Positions 17,405 to 26,928 are shown, counted from the first letter of the stretch. The stretch: 44,159 bases of DNA from Mucilaginibacter sp. (GCA_028287865.1 JAQBOU010000183.1:1-44159), one strand, 5' to 3'. A program made the numbers and translations. Notes: generated from the letters alone by a model not told the origin.

Positions 17405-17665
17405 TTAAACTTCTAATTTCCTGATTGAAAAAGTATAGCTTTCCATAATAAGATTAGCTAACAAATTTTTGCAGGCCTCATCAACTTTATTATGTGCGGT
17501 TTCTGTACTATCTGCTTCAATTTCCAGCGTTATATGTTTGCCAATGCGTACGTTCTGTATTTCGGCTAAACCCAGGTTTTTCATGCTTCCTGTTACTGCT
17601 TTTCCTTGGGGGTCAAGTATTTCTTTTTTTGGCATTACGTCAATTTCAGCCTGGAACTTTGTCAT
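17405..17665 (-). CDS. purS: Phosphoribosylformylglycinamidine synthase subunit PurS
   Basis: An 86-residue protein with the PurS pattern: FQAEIDVMPKKEILDPQGKAV at the N-terminus, then LGL-EIQNVRIGKHITLEI, and the C-terminal DEACKNLLANLIMESY. PurS is the small bridging subunit of the three-part FGAM synthase (PurS-PurQ-PurL) in purine synthesis. Neither purL nor purQ is here. The start at 17665 lies 20 bases inside the pssA reading frame, so translation of the two is probably coupled. Function is certain if the small PurL form exists elsewhere in the genome, which I cannot see. Confidence 0.88.
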   Translation of the reverse strand: MTKFQAEIDVMPKKEILDPQGKAVTGSMKNLGLAEIQNVRIGKHITLEIEADSTETAHNKVDEACKNLLANLIMESYTFSIRKLEV

Positions 17666-18371
17666 TTGTAAATTTGAATTGAATTATGGATAAGGTGATA
17701 TAGATAAATATAACCACCGGAACTGCCGCAAATTTAAAAAATAGTATCAGTATTGCTGAAAATAACAATAATAAATAGCGGAAAATATTTTCGTTAAAGT
17801 CGCTGTTCTTAAATTTAAGCGACATCATTGGCACTTCAACTACCAGTAATGAGCACATAACAACTATAAAGCACGACAGTACATAAGGGTTTACCAAATA
17901 GGGGGTAAAATACCTGTTGTGATGATCCAGAATTAACGGGAATGAAGCAATAAGAATTGCATTTGCAGGGGTTGGCAATCCTATAAAATGTTCTGCCTGA
18001 CGTGTATCGACATTAAATTTAGCCAGCCTTAATGCCGAAAATACCGGTATTAAAAATGCGATAAAGTTCAAATAAGGGCTAATGTTATCTATTTGCCGGG
18101 CCTGTAAAAGCAGCTGATACATTATTACCGCTGGTAACACCCCAAAACTTACGATGTCGGCCAGGGAGTCAAGATCTTTACCTATTCCTGAAAATGCTTT
18201 AAGCACCCGTGAGGCAAGCCCATCAAAAAAATCAAATATAGCCGATAGGAAAATAGCGTAGGCAGCAGCAATAAGCTCTCCTTTAAAGGCTAAAACGATA
18301 CCGATGCATCCACTAAACAGGTTTGCACAGGTTATGGCATTCGGCAGGTGTTTTTTGAGGCGAATCTTCAT
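17646..18371 (-). CDS. pssA: CDP-diacylglycerol-serine O-phosphatidyltransferase
   Basis: A 241-residue membrane protein with the CDP-alcohol phosphotransferase motif: D47, D50-G51 followed by the LASR variant (S in place of the second A), then G64, D68 and D72. The N-terminal IRLKKHLPNAITCANLFSG is typical of type II PssA. Six or so membrane segments follow. It makes phosphatidylserine, the precursor of phosphatidylethanolamine, from CDP-diacylglycerol and serine. The 3' end overlaps the purS start by 20 bases. A hairpin at 18407-18449 lies between it and rho upstream. Confidence 0.92.
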   Translation of the reverse strand: MKIRLKKHLPNAITCANLFSGCIGIVLAFKGELIAAAYAIFLSAIFDFFDGLASRVLKAFSGIGKDLDSLADIVSFGVLPAVIMYQLLLQARQIDNISPYLNFIAFLIPVFSALRLAKFNVDTRQAEHFIGLPTPANAILIASFPLILDHHNRYFTPYLVNPYVLSCFIVVMCSLLVVEVPMMSLKFKNSDFNENIFRYLLLLFSAILILFFKFAAVPVVIFIYITLSIIQFKFTNDKVPG

Positions 18372-18406
18372 TCCGCTATGAAGGTATCAAGATTTTTGTT
18401 AAGTAT

Positions 18407-18449
18407 TTATGAAGTTAGATATTAACTTGCTGCTAATATAACTTCATAA
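18407..18449. repeat. AT-rich hairpin between rho and pssA
   Basis: Left arm 18407-18424 pairs with right arm 18434-18449 over about 16 pairs with a two-base bulge (core TTATGAAGTTA). It lies directly after the rho stop on the minus strand. No T run follows, so it is at best a weak terminator or an mRNA 3'-end stabiliser. Confidence 0.55.
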
Positions 18450-18460
18450 ACACTAAATTA

Positions 18461-20086
18461 TTACGAATTCATTGATATTAGAAATTCTTCGTTGGTTTTT
18501 GTGCCTTTTATCTGGGCCTGTAAAAACTCCATTGATTCCTGTGAATTCATATCAGCCAGGTGATTACGCAGGATCCAGATCCTTTGTAAGGTATCGCGGT
18601 CAAGCAACAGATCATCACGGCGGGTACTCGAAGCTGTAATATCGATAGCCGGGAATATTCGTTTATTGGAAAGCTTACGGTCAAGCTGAAGTTCCATGTT
18701 ACCTGTACCCTTAAATTCTTCAAATATCACCTCGTCCATTTTTGATCCGGTTTCTGTTAACGCGGTAGCAATAATAGTTAATGAACCACCATCTTCAATA
18801 TTACGGGCGGCGCCAAAAAAGCGTTTTGGTTTATGAAGGGCGTTTGCATCAACACCACCGGATAATATTTTACCGGAAGCGGGAGCAACCGTGTTATATG
18901 CACGTGCAAGGCGGGTTATTGAGTCAAGTAAAATCACTACATCATGCCCGCACTCTACCATTCTCTTTGCTTTTTCCAAAACAATATTGGCAATTTTAAC
19001 ATGCCTTTCAGCAGGCTCGTCAAAAGTAGAAGAGACCACTTCTGCGCGTACGCTACGGGCCATATCGGTTACTTCTTCCGGACGTTCATCTATCAATAAT
19101 ATGATCAGGTAAACTTCGGGGTGATTTTTGGCGATGGCATTGGCAACATCTTTTAACAGCATGGTTTTTCCCGTTTTTGGCTGGGCAACTATTAAACCGC
19201 GCTGTCCTTTACCGATAGGCGAAAACAGGTCCATGATACGGGTTGAATAATTACCCGCATCAGTAAACAGGCTCAGCTTTTCTGAAGGGAAAAGGGGCGT
19301 TAAGTGATCAAATGGAACCCGGTCACGTACTTCGGCAGGGATACGGCCATTAATGGCCTCCACGCGAACTAAAGGAAAATATTTTTCACCTTCTTTTGGC
19401 GGTCGTATGCTTCCGCGTACGGTATCGCCGGTTTTAAGGCCGAAAAGTTTTATTTGCGACTGTGATACATAAATATCATCAGGCGAGGTTAAGTAATTAT
19501 AGTCGGATGAACGTAAAAAACCGTATCCGTCAGGCATAATTTCCAATACGCCTTCATTTACAATTACGTTATCAAAATCAAGATTTATCGCCGGTTCCTG
19601 GCTTTTTTGCTGGTTGCTTTGGTTATTCACCTTCCGCTCAAATTTCTGCGGGCGAACTTCGTTGGTTTGCTCTTCTGATTTGTTTATATTTTCACCTTCC
19701 TGAGCAATTGGGGAGCCTTCTTCACCTTCACTGGCAGTTACCTGTACATTTTCTTCCTCATCGGCTGCAGTCTCGTCATCCGGCATATCGAATAAATTGG
19801 TATCATCCAAAGGTACCTCTACACGGGGTTCATTACTATTTTTAACCACGCGTATTCTTTTGCGGACTTTTTCAACCGGTTCAGCAGGGGTTTTTTCAAC
19901 TACTGCATAATTGCTGTTAACCGCCTGTTGTTGTGCACGGGCAGCTTCAATTAATTGTTCCTGCTCAACTATCCTGGTAATTAATTGTGCCTTTCTAAGG
20001 TCATCAGCCTCTGCTATACCTAAATTTCTGGCAATATCGCGCAACTCAGAAACGAGTTTGTCGTTCAATTCGTTTGTATCAAACAT
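18461..20086 (-). CDS. rho: Transcription termination factor Rho with a long acidic insertion
   Basis: A 541-residue Rho. An N-terminal Rho_N helical domain (about 1-45) is followed by a low-complexity region rich in E, D, N and Q (about 50-170), the cold-shock-like RNA-binding domain (178-250, [13 protein letters not shown]), and the hexameric ATPase with Walker A AQPKTGKT (301-308), Walker B VILLD (384-388) and the Q/R-loop area [18 protein letters not shown] (405-422). The core is standard; the insertion makes it about 120 residues longer than E. coli Rho. In Bacteroides an intrinsically disordered Rho insertion is known to drive phase separation, so a similar role is possible here. The 413-base leader region could house autoregulation. 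Confidence 0.96.
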   Translation of the reverse strand: MFDTNELNDKLVSELRDIARNLGIAEADDLRKAQLITRIVEQEQLIEAARAQQQAVNSNYAVVEKTPAEPVEKVRKRIRVVKNSNEPRVEVPLDDTNLFDMPDDETAADEEENVQVTASEGEEGSPIAQEGENINKSEEQTNEVRPQKFERKVNNQSNQQKSQEPAINLDFDNVIVNEGVLEIMPDGYGFLRSSDYNYLTSPDDIYVSQSQIKLFGLKTGDTVRGSIRPPKEGEKYFPLVRVEAINGRIPAEVRDRVPFDHLTPLFPSEKLSLFTDAGNYSTRIMDLFSPIGKGQRGLIVAQPKTGKTMLLKDVANAIAKNHPEVYLIILLIDERPEEVTDMARSVRAEVVSSTFDEPAERHVKIANIVLEKAKRMVECGHDVVILLDSITRLARAYNTVAPASGKILSGGVDANALHKPKRFFGAARNIEDGGSLTIIATALTETGSKMDEVIFEEFKGTGNMELQLDRKLSNKRIFPAIDITASSTRRDDLLLDRDTLQRIWILRNHLADMNSQESMEFLQAQIKGTKTNEEFLISMNS

Positions 20087-20499
20087 ATTATGAATTATAG
20101 TTCAAAATGATTTTTAATTTGAGTATTTTTTGTGATTGTATATATTTTTCACTGGTATTAAGGATCGAGCTATGTAAAGCTGTTTGCCTAAAAGTAAGGC
20201 TTTGTTTGTATTAGCTGTATTAGCAAATTCTACTTATATAGTTATGTATGAAGATGTTTTATTTGAAAGAAATTTGTTTGGCAACTTTGCTTTTGCAACA
20301 TCTAAACCCATGTAAATATTAATAAAATAACCTGGAGTTTTAAATTGTTTCTTTAGTGCAAGAAAAATTTCAATGGAAAACACTGCAATTCTAATCAATT
20401 AATTTAAAAATTCAAATTATTTAAAAAAATATCCTTACTAAGCTAACACTTAGGTTAATTTTTAGTTTTTTTGAACATTAAAAAAATTATCCATTCTTC
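20087..20499. other. Divergent rho/pyrF intergenic region (413 bases)
   Basis: No gene or RNA found. It must carry the rho and pyrF promoters. I found no exact TAnnTTTG with a TTTG at the usual spacing for either gene. A weak CTAAG/CTTAG hairpin near 20438-20453 precedes pyrF. The long leader of rho is notable because rho is often autoregulated in its leader. Confidence 0.45.
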
Positions 20500-21333
20500 A
20501 TGATTTCCCGCCAGCAGCTAATAGAACAGATCAAACAAAAAAAATCATTTTTATGTGTCGGCCTTGATACTGATATAGAAAAGATCCCCGAATTTTTAAA
20601 AGAATACGCCGATCCTGTATTTGAATTTAATAAAAGGATAATTGATGCCACACGTGATTTATGTGTATCCTATAAACCCAATGCTGCATTTTACGAAAGC
20701 AGGGGTGTAAAAGGATTGCAAAGTTTAATTGATACGTGGAAATACCTGCCGGCCGACTGCCTTAATATAATTGACGCCAAACGGGGCGATATTGGCAATA
20801 CCTCAGATATGTATGCCAAGGCATTTTTGGACGAAAAAGCTGCCGGGATGAGCTTTGATGCCATAACGGTATCACCCTATATGGGACATGATACTGTGAC
20901 ATCTTATTTGGCTTACCCTGGTAAATGGGTGATCCTGCTGGCGCTTACTTCGTCTGCCGGGAGTAAAGATTTTCAATATTTAACTACCGACCATGGTTTT
21001 TTATACGAAGCAGTAATACAAAAAGCCAATACCTGGGCCGGGGCCGACCGTATAATGTACGTTGTAGGCGCTACTAAAAGCACGGAGTTTGTAAACATCC
21101 GCAAATTAGCGCCTGATAACTTCCTGCTGGTGCCCGGTGTTGGAGCGCAAGGGGGAAGCTTGCCGGATGTTTGTCGCTACGGAATGAATAAGGACTGCGG
21201 ACTGATGATAAATGCTTCACGTTCCATTATTTACGCCTCTAATGGCAGGGACTTTGCCGAAGCTGCTAGAACCGAAGCGCAAAGTATGCAAAAACAGATG
21301 CAGGCGGAGCTGGAAAAGGCGGGAGTGATTTAG
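20500..21333 (+). CDS. pyrF: Orotidine 5'-phosphate decarboxylase, type 2
   Basis: A 277-residue type 2 OMP decarboxylase. The catalytic block is [10 protein letters not shown] (92-101, with D92, K94, D97), preceded by the phosphate/ribose-binding YKPN (58-61) and followed by [16 protein letters not shown] (about 210-218) is the phosphate loop. It carries out the last step of UMP synthesis. Length is typical of the bacterial type 2 form, longer than the classical enzyme. It is a single-gene unit, ending just before a dispersed hairpin repeat. Confidence 0.95.
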   Translation: MISRQQLIEQIKQKKSFLCVGLDTDIEKIPEFLKEYADPVFEFNKRIIDATRDLCVSYKPNAAFYESRGVKGLQSLIDTWKYLPADCLNIIDAKRGDIGNTSDMYAKAFLDEKAAGMSFDAITVSPYMGHDTVTSYLAYPGKWVILLALTSSAGSKDFQYLTTDHGFLYEAVIQKANTWAGADRIMYVVGATKSTEFVNIRKLAPDNFLLVPGVGAQGGSLPDVCRYGMNKDCGLMINASRSIIYASNGRDFAEAARTEAQSMQKQMQAELEKAGVI

Positions 21334-21383
21334 GAAAGATTCAAGAGTCAAGAATTAAGAACCAACACGCACGATAAAACTAT

Positions 21384-21473
21384 GTCATTGCGAGGCACGA
21401 AGCAATCGCATACTATAACAGAGCGGTTATGCAAAGTTCGCGATTGCCACGTTCGTTCCTCACTCGCAATGAC
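21384..21473. repeat. REP-like inverted repeat (GTCATTGCGAG...CTCGCAATGAC)
   Basis: Left arm 21384-21409 and right arm 21440-21473 share perfect outer (GTCATTGCGAG) and inner (GCAATCGC) blocks in inverted orientation, with a nested ATAAC/GTTAT pair in the loop. Elements with this GTCATTGCGAGGNACGAAGCAATC-type arm are scattered between genes in many unrelated bacterial genomes. It carries no gene and lies between pyrF and the convergent nuclease gene, where it could also act as a terminator hairpin. Confidence 0.8.
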
Positions 21474-21486
21474 GTTTTTAACAACT

Positions 21487-22854
21487 TTATGGGGTAAACA
21501 CAACCTTCCGTTCCGGAAATTTAGTTGCATAGCCGGCTACCATGCCTTTTATATAATCGTTACCGGGATATGGGGTGAGGTGTTTTTTGAGTTGGACCAG
21601 GTTATCCACATCAAAATAATGGGAGATATAGCCCATGCCGTAAAATTTACCTTTTTCAATTAACAGGCAACTGTGTTCATCATCGGTACGGCCTGCGTCC
21701 CTTATGGCAAATGTGGGAAGTACGTTGTTTAATTCATCAATGGCGGCACTTACTTTTTGGTTGTATTCATCAGGTGTTTCATGACCATGGCAGGCACAAT
21801 TTTCACCATTTACACCTGTACATACTCCTGTATTGTTTTGTATGAAGCATAGTTTGGGACAAAGACCAAAGTTTTCAATTAATTGTAAAAGTAATGTGCG
21901 CCCTTCAAATAAGGTATTACAGCTATAAATGGCTCCTGTCATTTTCCGGTGTTTATCTACCACCAGTCGCATATAGCCGCGTTGGTCCTCAAAAGCATAC
22001 AAGCTATATGCATGCTCAAAGCGCTTTAGCGAGCGGTTGTATTTTGGCCACAGGCGTTTAATTTCAACCGATTCTAATACAAAGGCAACCAGCTCCGTTC
22101 CGCATAACTGGAAAGTAATATGGCAGATATTTCTTAAAAACTCCTGTCGCTGGGGGCCGGGGTTATTGCCGGTAAAATGACTGCATACCCGCTTTTTCAG
22201 GTTTTTAGCTTTGCCAACGTAGATGACCTTTCCTTTTTGATCATGGAAATAGTAAACACCTGGCGATTGTGGCAAGGTTTCGATATCCTGTTTAGGCAAA
22301 TGGGGTGGCAAAACCTGTTCTTTCGAATTTTGCTTTAAAGCGAGTGGAATATGATTTTGTGTATCCCTTTGCAATAACATGGAAAACAGTTGTGCAGTTG
22401 CTTCGGCGTCGCCTGCTGCGCGGTGCCTGCTTTCGTTCTCAATGCTCAAATGCCGGCATAGCTTACCCAGGCTGTAGGAGGGAAGGCCGGGAATAATTTT
22501 ACGGCCAAGCCTTACCGTACATAGTTTATTGCATTGTAGCTCATATCCTGCCGCGGCTAAATGATAGCGGACAAAAGAGTGGTCGAAGTTTACATTGTGT
22601 GCGACGAATATTTTATTGTTAAGCAGGTGGTATACATCATGCGCTACATCCTCAAATGGCGGGGCATTTTGCACCATTTCATTAGTTATTCCCGTTAAGG
22701 CGCTAATATAAATAGGTATTTCCCTTCGGGGATTTACCAATGTAGAGTAGCGTTCAATAATCTTTTTACCATTATGTATGCAAATGGCTATTTCTGTAAT
22801 GCCATTTGCACTGGCATGCCCACCCGTAGTCTCAATATCAACAATCGCATACAT
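21487..22854 (-). CDS. DnaQ-like 3'-5' exonuclease fused to a UvrC-like GIY-YIG nuclease
   Basis: A 455-residue two-domain nuclease. The DEDDh exonuclease domain (1-160) has D6 and E8 in DIETTG, D91, and the HRAAGD end with H144 and D149. After a linker comes a GIY-YIG domain (about 192-275) with GVYYFHD (199-205), IYVGKAKNLKKRV (211-223) and a downstream acidic helix ESVEIK. The C-terminal third carries cysteines (VCTGVNGENCACHG) like UvrC-type Cho proteins. It probably trims or incises DNA in repair, as proposed for Cho. This fusion is known in actinobacteria and Bacteroidetes. It stands alone, convergent with pyrF. Confidence 0.88.
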   Translation of the reverse strand: MYAIVDIETTGGHASANGITEIAICIHNGKKIIERYSTLVNPRREIPIYISALTGITNEMVQNAPPFEDVAHDVYHLLNNKIFVAHNVNFDHSFVRYHLAAAGYELQCNKLCTVRLGRKIIPGLPSYSLGKLCRHLSIENESRHRAAGDAEATAQLFSMLLQRDTQNHIPLALKQNSKEQVLPPHLPKQDIETLPQSPGVYYFHDQKGKVIYVGKAKNLKKRVCSHFTGNNPGPQRQEFLRNICHITFQLCGTELVAFVLESVEIKRLWPKYNRSLKRFEHAYSLYAFEDQRGYMRLVVDKHRKMTGAIYSCNTLFEGRTLLLQLIENFGLCPKLCFIQNNTGVCTGVNGENCACHGHETPDEYNQKVSAAIDELNNVLPTFAIRDAGRTDDEHSCLLIEKGKFYGMGYISHYFDVDNLVQLKKHLTPYPGNDYIKGMVAGYATKFPERKVVFTP

Positions 22855-22971
22855 GGATGTAAATGTAAGAAGATTATGCTAATTATTTTAGTTGAAATGT
22901 TTGAATGTAGGACAGACGCATTAATAAATACAAGACTGGGCTATTTTACCTAACCCCTAAATTGTAATTTC

Positions 22972-23095
22972 CTTAGTTCCATAGGGACTTTTGGTGGGTA
23001 GAAGCGTCCAAAAGAAGCACGAGGCATTCCTATAGGAACGCTTGGTGAATCTTGAACAAACATTCTACCCACGAAATATACCTACCGGCACATCA
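22972..23095. repeat. Degenerate dispersed inverted-repeat element (GTGGGTAGAA/TTCTACCCAC)
   Basis: In the 431-base gap between the nuclease gene and yidC, a perfect 10-base inverted pair (GTGGGTAGAA at 22994-23003, TTCTACCCAC at 23063-23072) brackets two related words, TTCCATAGGGACTT and ATTCCTATAGGAACG. The pattern of TTCCnTAGGAA plus a GGTAGAA word looks like a miniature dispersed repeat of Bacteroidetes genomes in decay. There is no coding potential. The rest of the gap holds AAATGTTTGAA-type words and the yidC terminator. Confidence 0.6.
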
Positions 23096-23187
23096 TAAAA
23101 GAAAAAACACGCTTAAAAATTTTTAATGCCTCTGTCCTGGTTTGAATGTTGTAAAGTTTGGAAGTTGTGTGATCGCTTTAGACGCAT

Positions 23188-23220
23188 AAAAAAACACCCG
23201 GTTGAATAACAACCAGGTGT
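23188..23220 (-). terminator. Terminator of the pyrG-yidC operon
   Basis: An 11-pair stem with one central mismatch (ACACCCGGTTG, 23194-23204; CAACCAGGTGT, 23210-23220). On the minus strand it is followed by seven T, 66 bases beyond the yidC stop. A classic intrinsic terminator. Confidence 0.88.
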
Positions 23221-23285
23221 CTTTTTATCTTGAATAGAAGGTGCAATATTCCAACCTTCAAACATTTCAATCTTACAACAAAGAA

Positions 23286-25124
23286 TTACTTCTTCTTCGG
23301 CGCAGCCGATAACTGTTGTTTCTGGCGCATCATTTCTTCCATTTTTGCCTGGAAGCCACCTGTTTTCTTTTTTTCTTCAGGTTTCTTTTTATTTTCCTGG
23401 ATCTGGGCATGAATCTTTTTGTCATCAACCATCAGGCGTATAATGTATTGCTGCAAAAAGGTCATCATGTTAGCAAGGAAGTAATAATAATTTAAACCTG
23501 CGGGATAGCTGTTCAAAAATCCAATAAACATAATTGGTGTGATGTAACCAATATATTTCATCTGCCCGCTTGCTCCTGATATCTGGTTATTGAAATAGGT
23601 ATAAATAAGGGTAGAGATGGTCATCAGCAGGCACATTAAACTAAGGTGGTTACCAATGAACGGTATAGTTGGAAATGTAATTATTGCATCGTAAGTTGAA
23701 AGGTCATGCATCCATAAAAAGCTTTGGCCGCGCAATTCAAACAAACTCGGAAAAAAGCGGAAGAAGGCAATTACAATCGGCATTTGAATAAGTAACGGTA
23801 AACATCCGCCCAATGGATTTACGCCGGCTTTTTTATAAAGCTTTAAATATTCCTGTTGTAAAAGGGTAGGGTTATCATCGCCGACCTTACCTTTAATTTC
23901 GTCCATCTCCGGCTTTAGCACACGCATTTTGGCCATTGAAAGATATGACTTATAAGTAAGCGGTGATAAAACCAGCTTTAAAACAATGGTTAAGGCCAAT
24001 ATAATAAGGCCATAGTTCCAGTTAAACTGTTTCAAAAAATTAAATACCGGTAATACGGCAAAACGGTTAATGTATTTTAACGGTCCCCAGCCAAGGTCAA
24101 CCTGTTTTTCAAGGGCATATCCCTGGTCTTTTAAAGTGGAATAACGGTTAGGGCCAAAATAAAACAGCATGGGGAAACTGCCATCCGCATTTTTGCTAAG
24201 TACCAGGTTGGCGCTCATCTGCTTAATATCGGTAGTGTCTGTTACATCGGTACTTACAGCCAGATTTGATTTGTCGAAACCCTTATCAGCAATCAAAACA
24301 CTCGAAAAAAAGTGTGCCTTAAATGACACCCATTGAATCTTTTTATCAGTGATATCTTTTTGCTCATCCTTTGAAGCGCTCAGATAATCATTTTCCTGGT
24401 CGGTATTGTTATAATAAACGGTTGAATAGCGCCGTTCCTGCTCCATGTCCTTTTCCTGCTTGCGTACACTGGTAAGCCAGTTTAAGTTAATAGTGCTGGT
24501 ATTTGCTACTACCTGGTCCAGCCCGGTTGGCTTTATAGTTAAGCCTACTTTATAGCCGGTACCCTTTAATGAATATATATAATCAATATACTGCGTAGGG
24601 CTGTAACTTAAACGCATGGTTACAGCACCAGAGTCCTGCCCGGCTACATTTAGCGAAGTTGCGTTTGGCGTGAAATATAGCTTGTCGGTATTTATACTGT
24701 TATTACCTGCGGTAAAGGTTAAGCCAAAATGATTGCGGCTGCCATCAAATAATATAAGCGGTTTTTTATCAAAGGTTTTAAAGTTTTTTAACTCAACTGA
24801 GTATACCTTTCCGCCATGCGTACTTAATTTTACAAGCAGATCTTTATTTTCGAGGGTGATCAGCTTTTCGGCGCCAACAGTAGTTGCTCCGAAGGGACTT
24901 TTTAAAGCGGCTGAATCAACGGTAACTTTAGTCGGAGTTTTTGCAGTATCAGTAAATTTAGCGCTGGCTTCTGCTGATTTTGGCAACTGACCTCTTTTTA
25001 CTGAATCGGCATGTGCTTTTATTCTTTCTTTCTTTAAGTCCGTATCTGACGGTTTCATGAAATAAATGGAAGCACCCATTATTACCATGATCAGGAATAA
25101 TCCTGTGAACGTATTTTTATCCAT
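23286..25124 (-). CDS. yidC: Membrane protein insertase YidC
   Basis: A 612-residue YidC of the Gram-negative type. It has a first membrane segment (6-23), a large periplasmic beta domain (about 80-345), and the conserved five-helix Oxa1 core (about 365-565) with the SYLSMAKMRVLKP signature and PLGGCLPLLIQMPI. It ends in a lysine- and proline-rich cytoplasmic tail. At the position of the hydrophilic-groove arginine (R366 in E. coli) this protein has K383, which keeps the charge. It inserts membrane proteins with or without Sec. The gene starts 21 bases after the pyrG stop, so both are one operon ending at the 23188-23220 terminator. Confidence 0.96.
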   Translation of the reverse strand: MDKNTFTGLFLIMVIMGASIYFMKPSDTDLKKERIKAHADSVKRGQLPKSAEASAKFTDTAKTPTKVTVDSAALKSPFGATTVGAEKLITLENKDLLVKLSTHGGKVYSVELKNFKTFDKKPLILFDGSRNHFGLTFTAGNNSINTDKLYFTPNATSLNVAGQDSGAVTMRLSYSPTQYIDYIYSLKGTGYKVGLTIKPTGLDQVVANTSTINLNWLTSVRKQEKDMEQERRYSTVYYNNTDQENDYLSASKDEQKDITDKKIQWVSFKAHFFSSVLIADKGFDKSNLAVSTDVTDTTDIKQMSANLVLSKNADGSFPMLFYFGPNRYSTLKDQGYALEKQVDLGWGPLKYINRFAVLPVFNFLKQFNWNYGLIILALTIVLKLVLSPLTYKSYLSMAKMRVLKPEMDEIKGKVGDDNPTLLQQEYLKLYKKAGVNPLGGCLPLLIQMPIVIAFFRFFPSLFELRGQSFLWMHDLSTYDAIITFPTIPFIGNHLSLMCLLMTISTLIYTYFNNQISGASGQMKYIGYITPIMFIGFLNSYPAGLNYYYFLANMMTFLQQYIIRLMVDDKKIHAQIQENKKKPEEKKKTGGFQAKMEEMMRQKQQLSAAPKKK

Positions 25125-25145
25125 TTCTATATATCGTACAATTAC

Positions 25146-26756
25146 CTATTGCTTACGGGCATAAGCCATCGAAGCGGCGACAAAGTTAATAAAAAGTGGA
25201 TGCGGATTTGCAACTGTTGATTTTAATTCAGGATGAAATTGCGAACCGATGAAAAACGGATGGTTTTTAAGCTCCACAATCTCTACCAGGTTACTTTCAG
25301 GATTGATTCCCGACGGTGTTAAGCCGGCCTGTTCGTACTGTTTAACATACTCGTTATTAAACTCGTACCTATGCCTGTGACGCTCGGAGATATGCATTTT
25401 AGCATAAAATCTTTCAGCTTTACTTCCTTTTTTAAGATCACATGGATAAGCGCCCAAACGCATGGTGCCGCCTTTATTAACCACTTTTTTCTGTTCTTCC
25501 ATCATTCCTATAACCGGGTGAGGGGTATCCGGGTTCATTTCAGTACTGCTGGCTTCTTTTAAACCGAGCACATTACGTGCAAATTCAACAACGGCACATT
25601 GCATGCCCAGGCAGATCCCGAAAAAAGGAATATTGTTTTCACGCACATAACGGATGGCTTCAATTTTACCTTCAAACCCACGCTCGCCAAAACCCGGTGC
25701 AACCAAAACGCCATGCAAGCCTTTTAATCTTTCAATAGCATTGCCCGGGGTTAATTGTTCCGATGGGATATATTCAACTTTTACGCGGCATTCGTTTTTA
25801 GCACCCGCATGGATAAAAGATTCAATGATAGATTTATAGGCATCTGGTAACTCAACATATTTACCCACCAGCCCTATTCTTACTTCAGATGTAGGGTTTT
25901 TTAAGCGGCCTAAAAAATCTTTCCAGTTTACCAGCTCAGGTTCAGTTTTATGCGGAAGCTTTAATTTGGTGAGCACCGTTTTATCCAGCTGCTCTTTCAG
26001 CATCAGTAAGGGCACATCATAAATAGTTGAAGCATCAATTGATTCAATTACCGCATTGATGTTTACGTTACAGAATAAGGCTATCTTTTTACGGATATCC
26101 ATGTTAAGGTGGTGCTCTGTACGGCAAACCAGTATATCCGGCTGTATGCCATACTCCAGCAGCATTTTTACAGAGTGCTGTGTCGGTTTTGTTTTTAGTT
26201 CACCCGCTGCAGCAAGGAAAGGGATAAGTGTTAAATGTATCACCAGGGAATTACCAGAGCCAACTTCCCACCTGAATTGCCTTACTGCTTCAATATAAGG
26301 CAACGATTCGATATCGCCCACGGTGCCGCCCAATTCGGTTATTACAATATCATAATCTCCGCTTTCGCCCAGTATGCGGATGTTTCTTTTAATTTCGTCT
26401 GTAATGTGCGGAACTACCTGCACTGTTTTACCCAAAAAAGCACCCTCCCTTTCGCGGTTGATCACATTCTGGTAGATACGGCCGGTAGTAATGTTATTTG
26501 CTTTAGAGGTAGGGGTGTTTAAAAAACGCTCGTAATGACCAAGATCAAGGTCTGTTTCGGCACCATCTTCGGTAACGTAACATTCACCATGTTCATATGG
26601 GTTTAACGTACCCGGGTCAATGTTGATATAAGGGTCGAACTTTTGGATGGTTACCGAGTAACCGCGGGATTGTAGCAGCTTGGCTAAGGAAGCAGAAATA
26701 ATGCCTTTCCCTAACGACGAGGTAACGCCGCCCGTAACAAAAATGTATTTAGTCAT
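25146..26756 (-). CDS. pyrG: CTP synthase
   Basis: A 536-residue CTP synthetase. The amidoligase half opens with [16 protein letters not shown] (3-18), the P-loop-like ATP site, and has [13 protein letters not shown] (38-50). The class I glutaminase half has the nucleophile C382 (FFGICLGMQ) and its partners H508 and E510 (SQFHPEL). It aminates UTP to CTP using glutamine, feeding nucleic acids, CDP-lipids (PssA) and CMP-Kdo (KdsB). It is the first gene of the operon with yidC. A -7 box at 26816-26823 and a GC-rich leader hairpin lie upstream. Confidence 0.97.
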   Translation of the reverse strand: MTKYIFVTGGVTSSLGKGIISASLAKLLQSRGYSVTIQKFDPYINIDPGTLNPYEHGECYVTEDGAETDLDLGHYERFLNTPTSKANNITTGRIYQNVINREREGAFLGKTVQVVPHITDEIKRNIRILGESGDYDIVITELGGTVGDIESLPYIEAVRQFRWEVGSGNSLVIHLTLIPFLAAAGELKTKPTQHSVKMLLEYGIQPDILVCRTEHHLNMDIRKKIALFCNVNINAVIESIDASTIYDVPLLMLKEQLDKTVLTKLKLPHKTEPELVNWKDFLGRLKNPTSEVRIGLVGKYVELPDAYKSIIESFIHAGAKNECRVKVEYIPSEQLTPGNAIERLKGLHGVLVAPGFGERGFEGKIEAIRYVRENNIPFFGICLGMQCAVVEFARNVLGLKEASSTEMNPDTPHPVIGMMEEQKKVVNKGGTMRLGAYPCDLKKGSKAERFYAKMHISERHRHRYEFNNEYVKQYEQAGLTPSGINPESNLVEIVELKNHPFFIGSQFHPELKSTVANPHPLFINFVAASMAYARKQ

Positions 26757-26815
26757 GATTTTTTTCCTGTTTGGCCCGGCTTTAGGGCCGAAACAAATTG
26801 TTTGTGTACGGGATA

Positions 26816-26823
26816 CAAAAGTA
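26816..26823 (-). promoter_or_regulatory. pyrG: -7 box of the pyrG-yidC operon (TACTTTTG)
   Basis: On the minus strand this reads TACTTTTG, an exact TAnnTTTG match 59 bases before the pyrG ATG. It predicts a leader of about 50 bases that contains overlapping GC-rich inverted words (GGCCC/GGGCC and CGGC/GCCG within 26773-26792). No -33 TTTG is evident. Confidence 0.5.
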
Positions 26824-26928
26824 GGAAAAATTTCGAGCTTAGATGGAAGAAAATGAAATGATTTGAAGATGGGAAATCAATTTAAAAATTTGGCAATTGA
26901 TAGTTTAAATAATTTTCAAATCCTCAAA

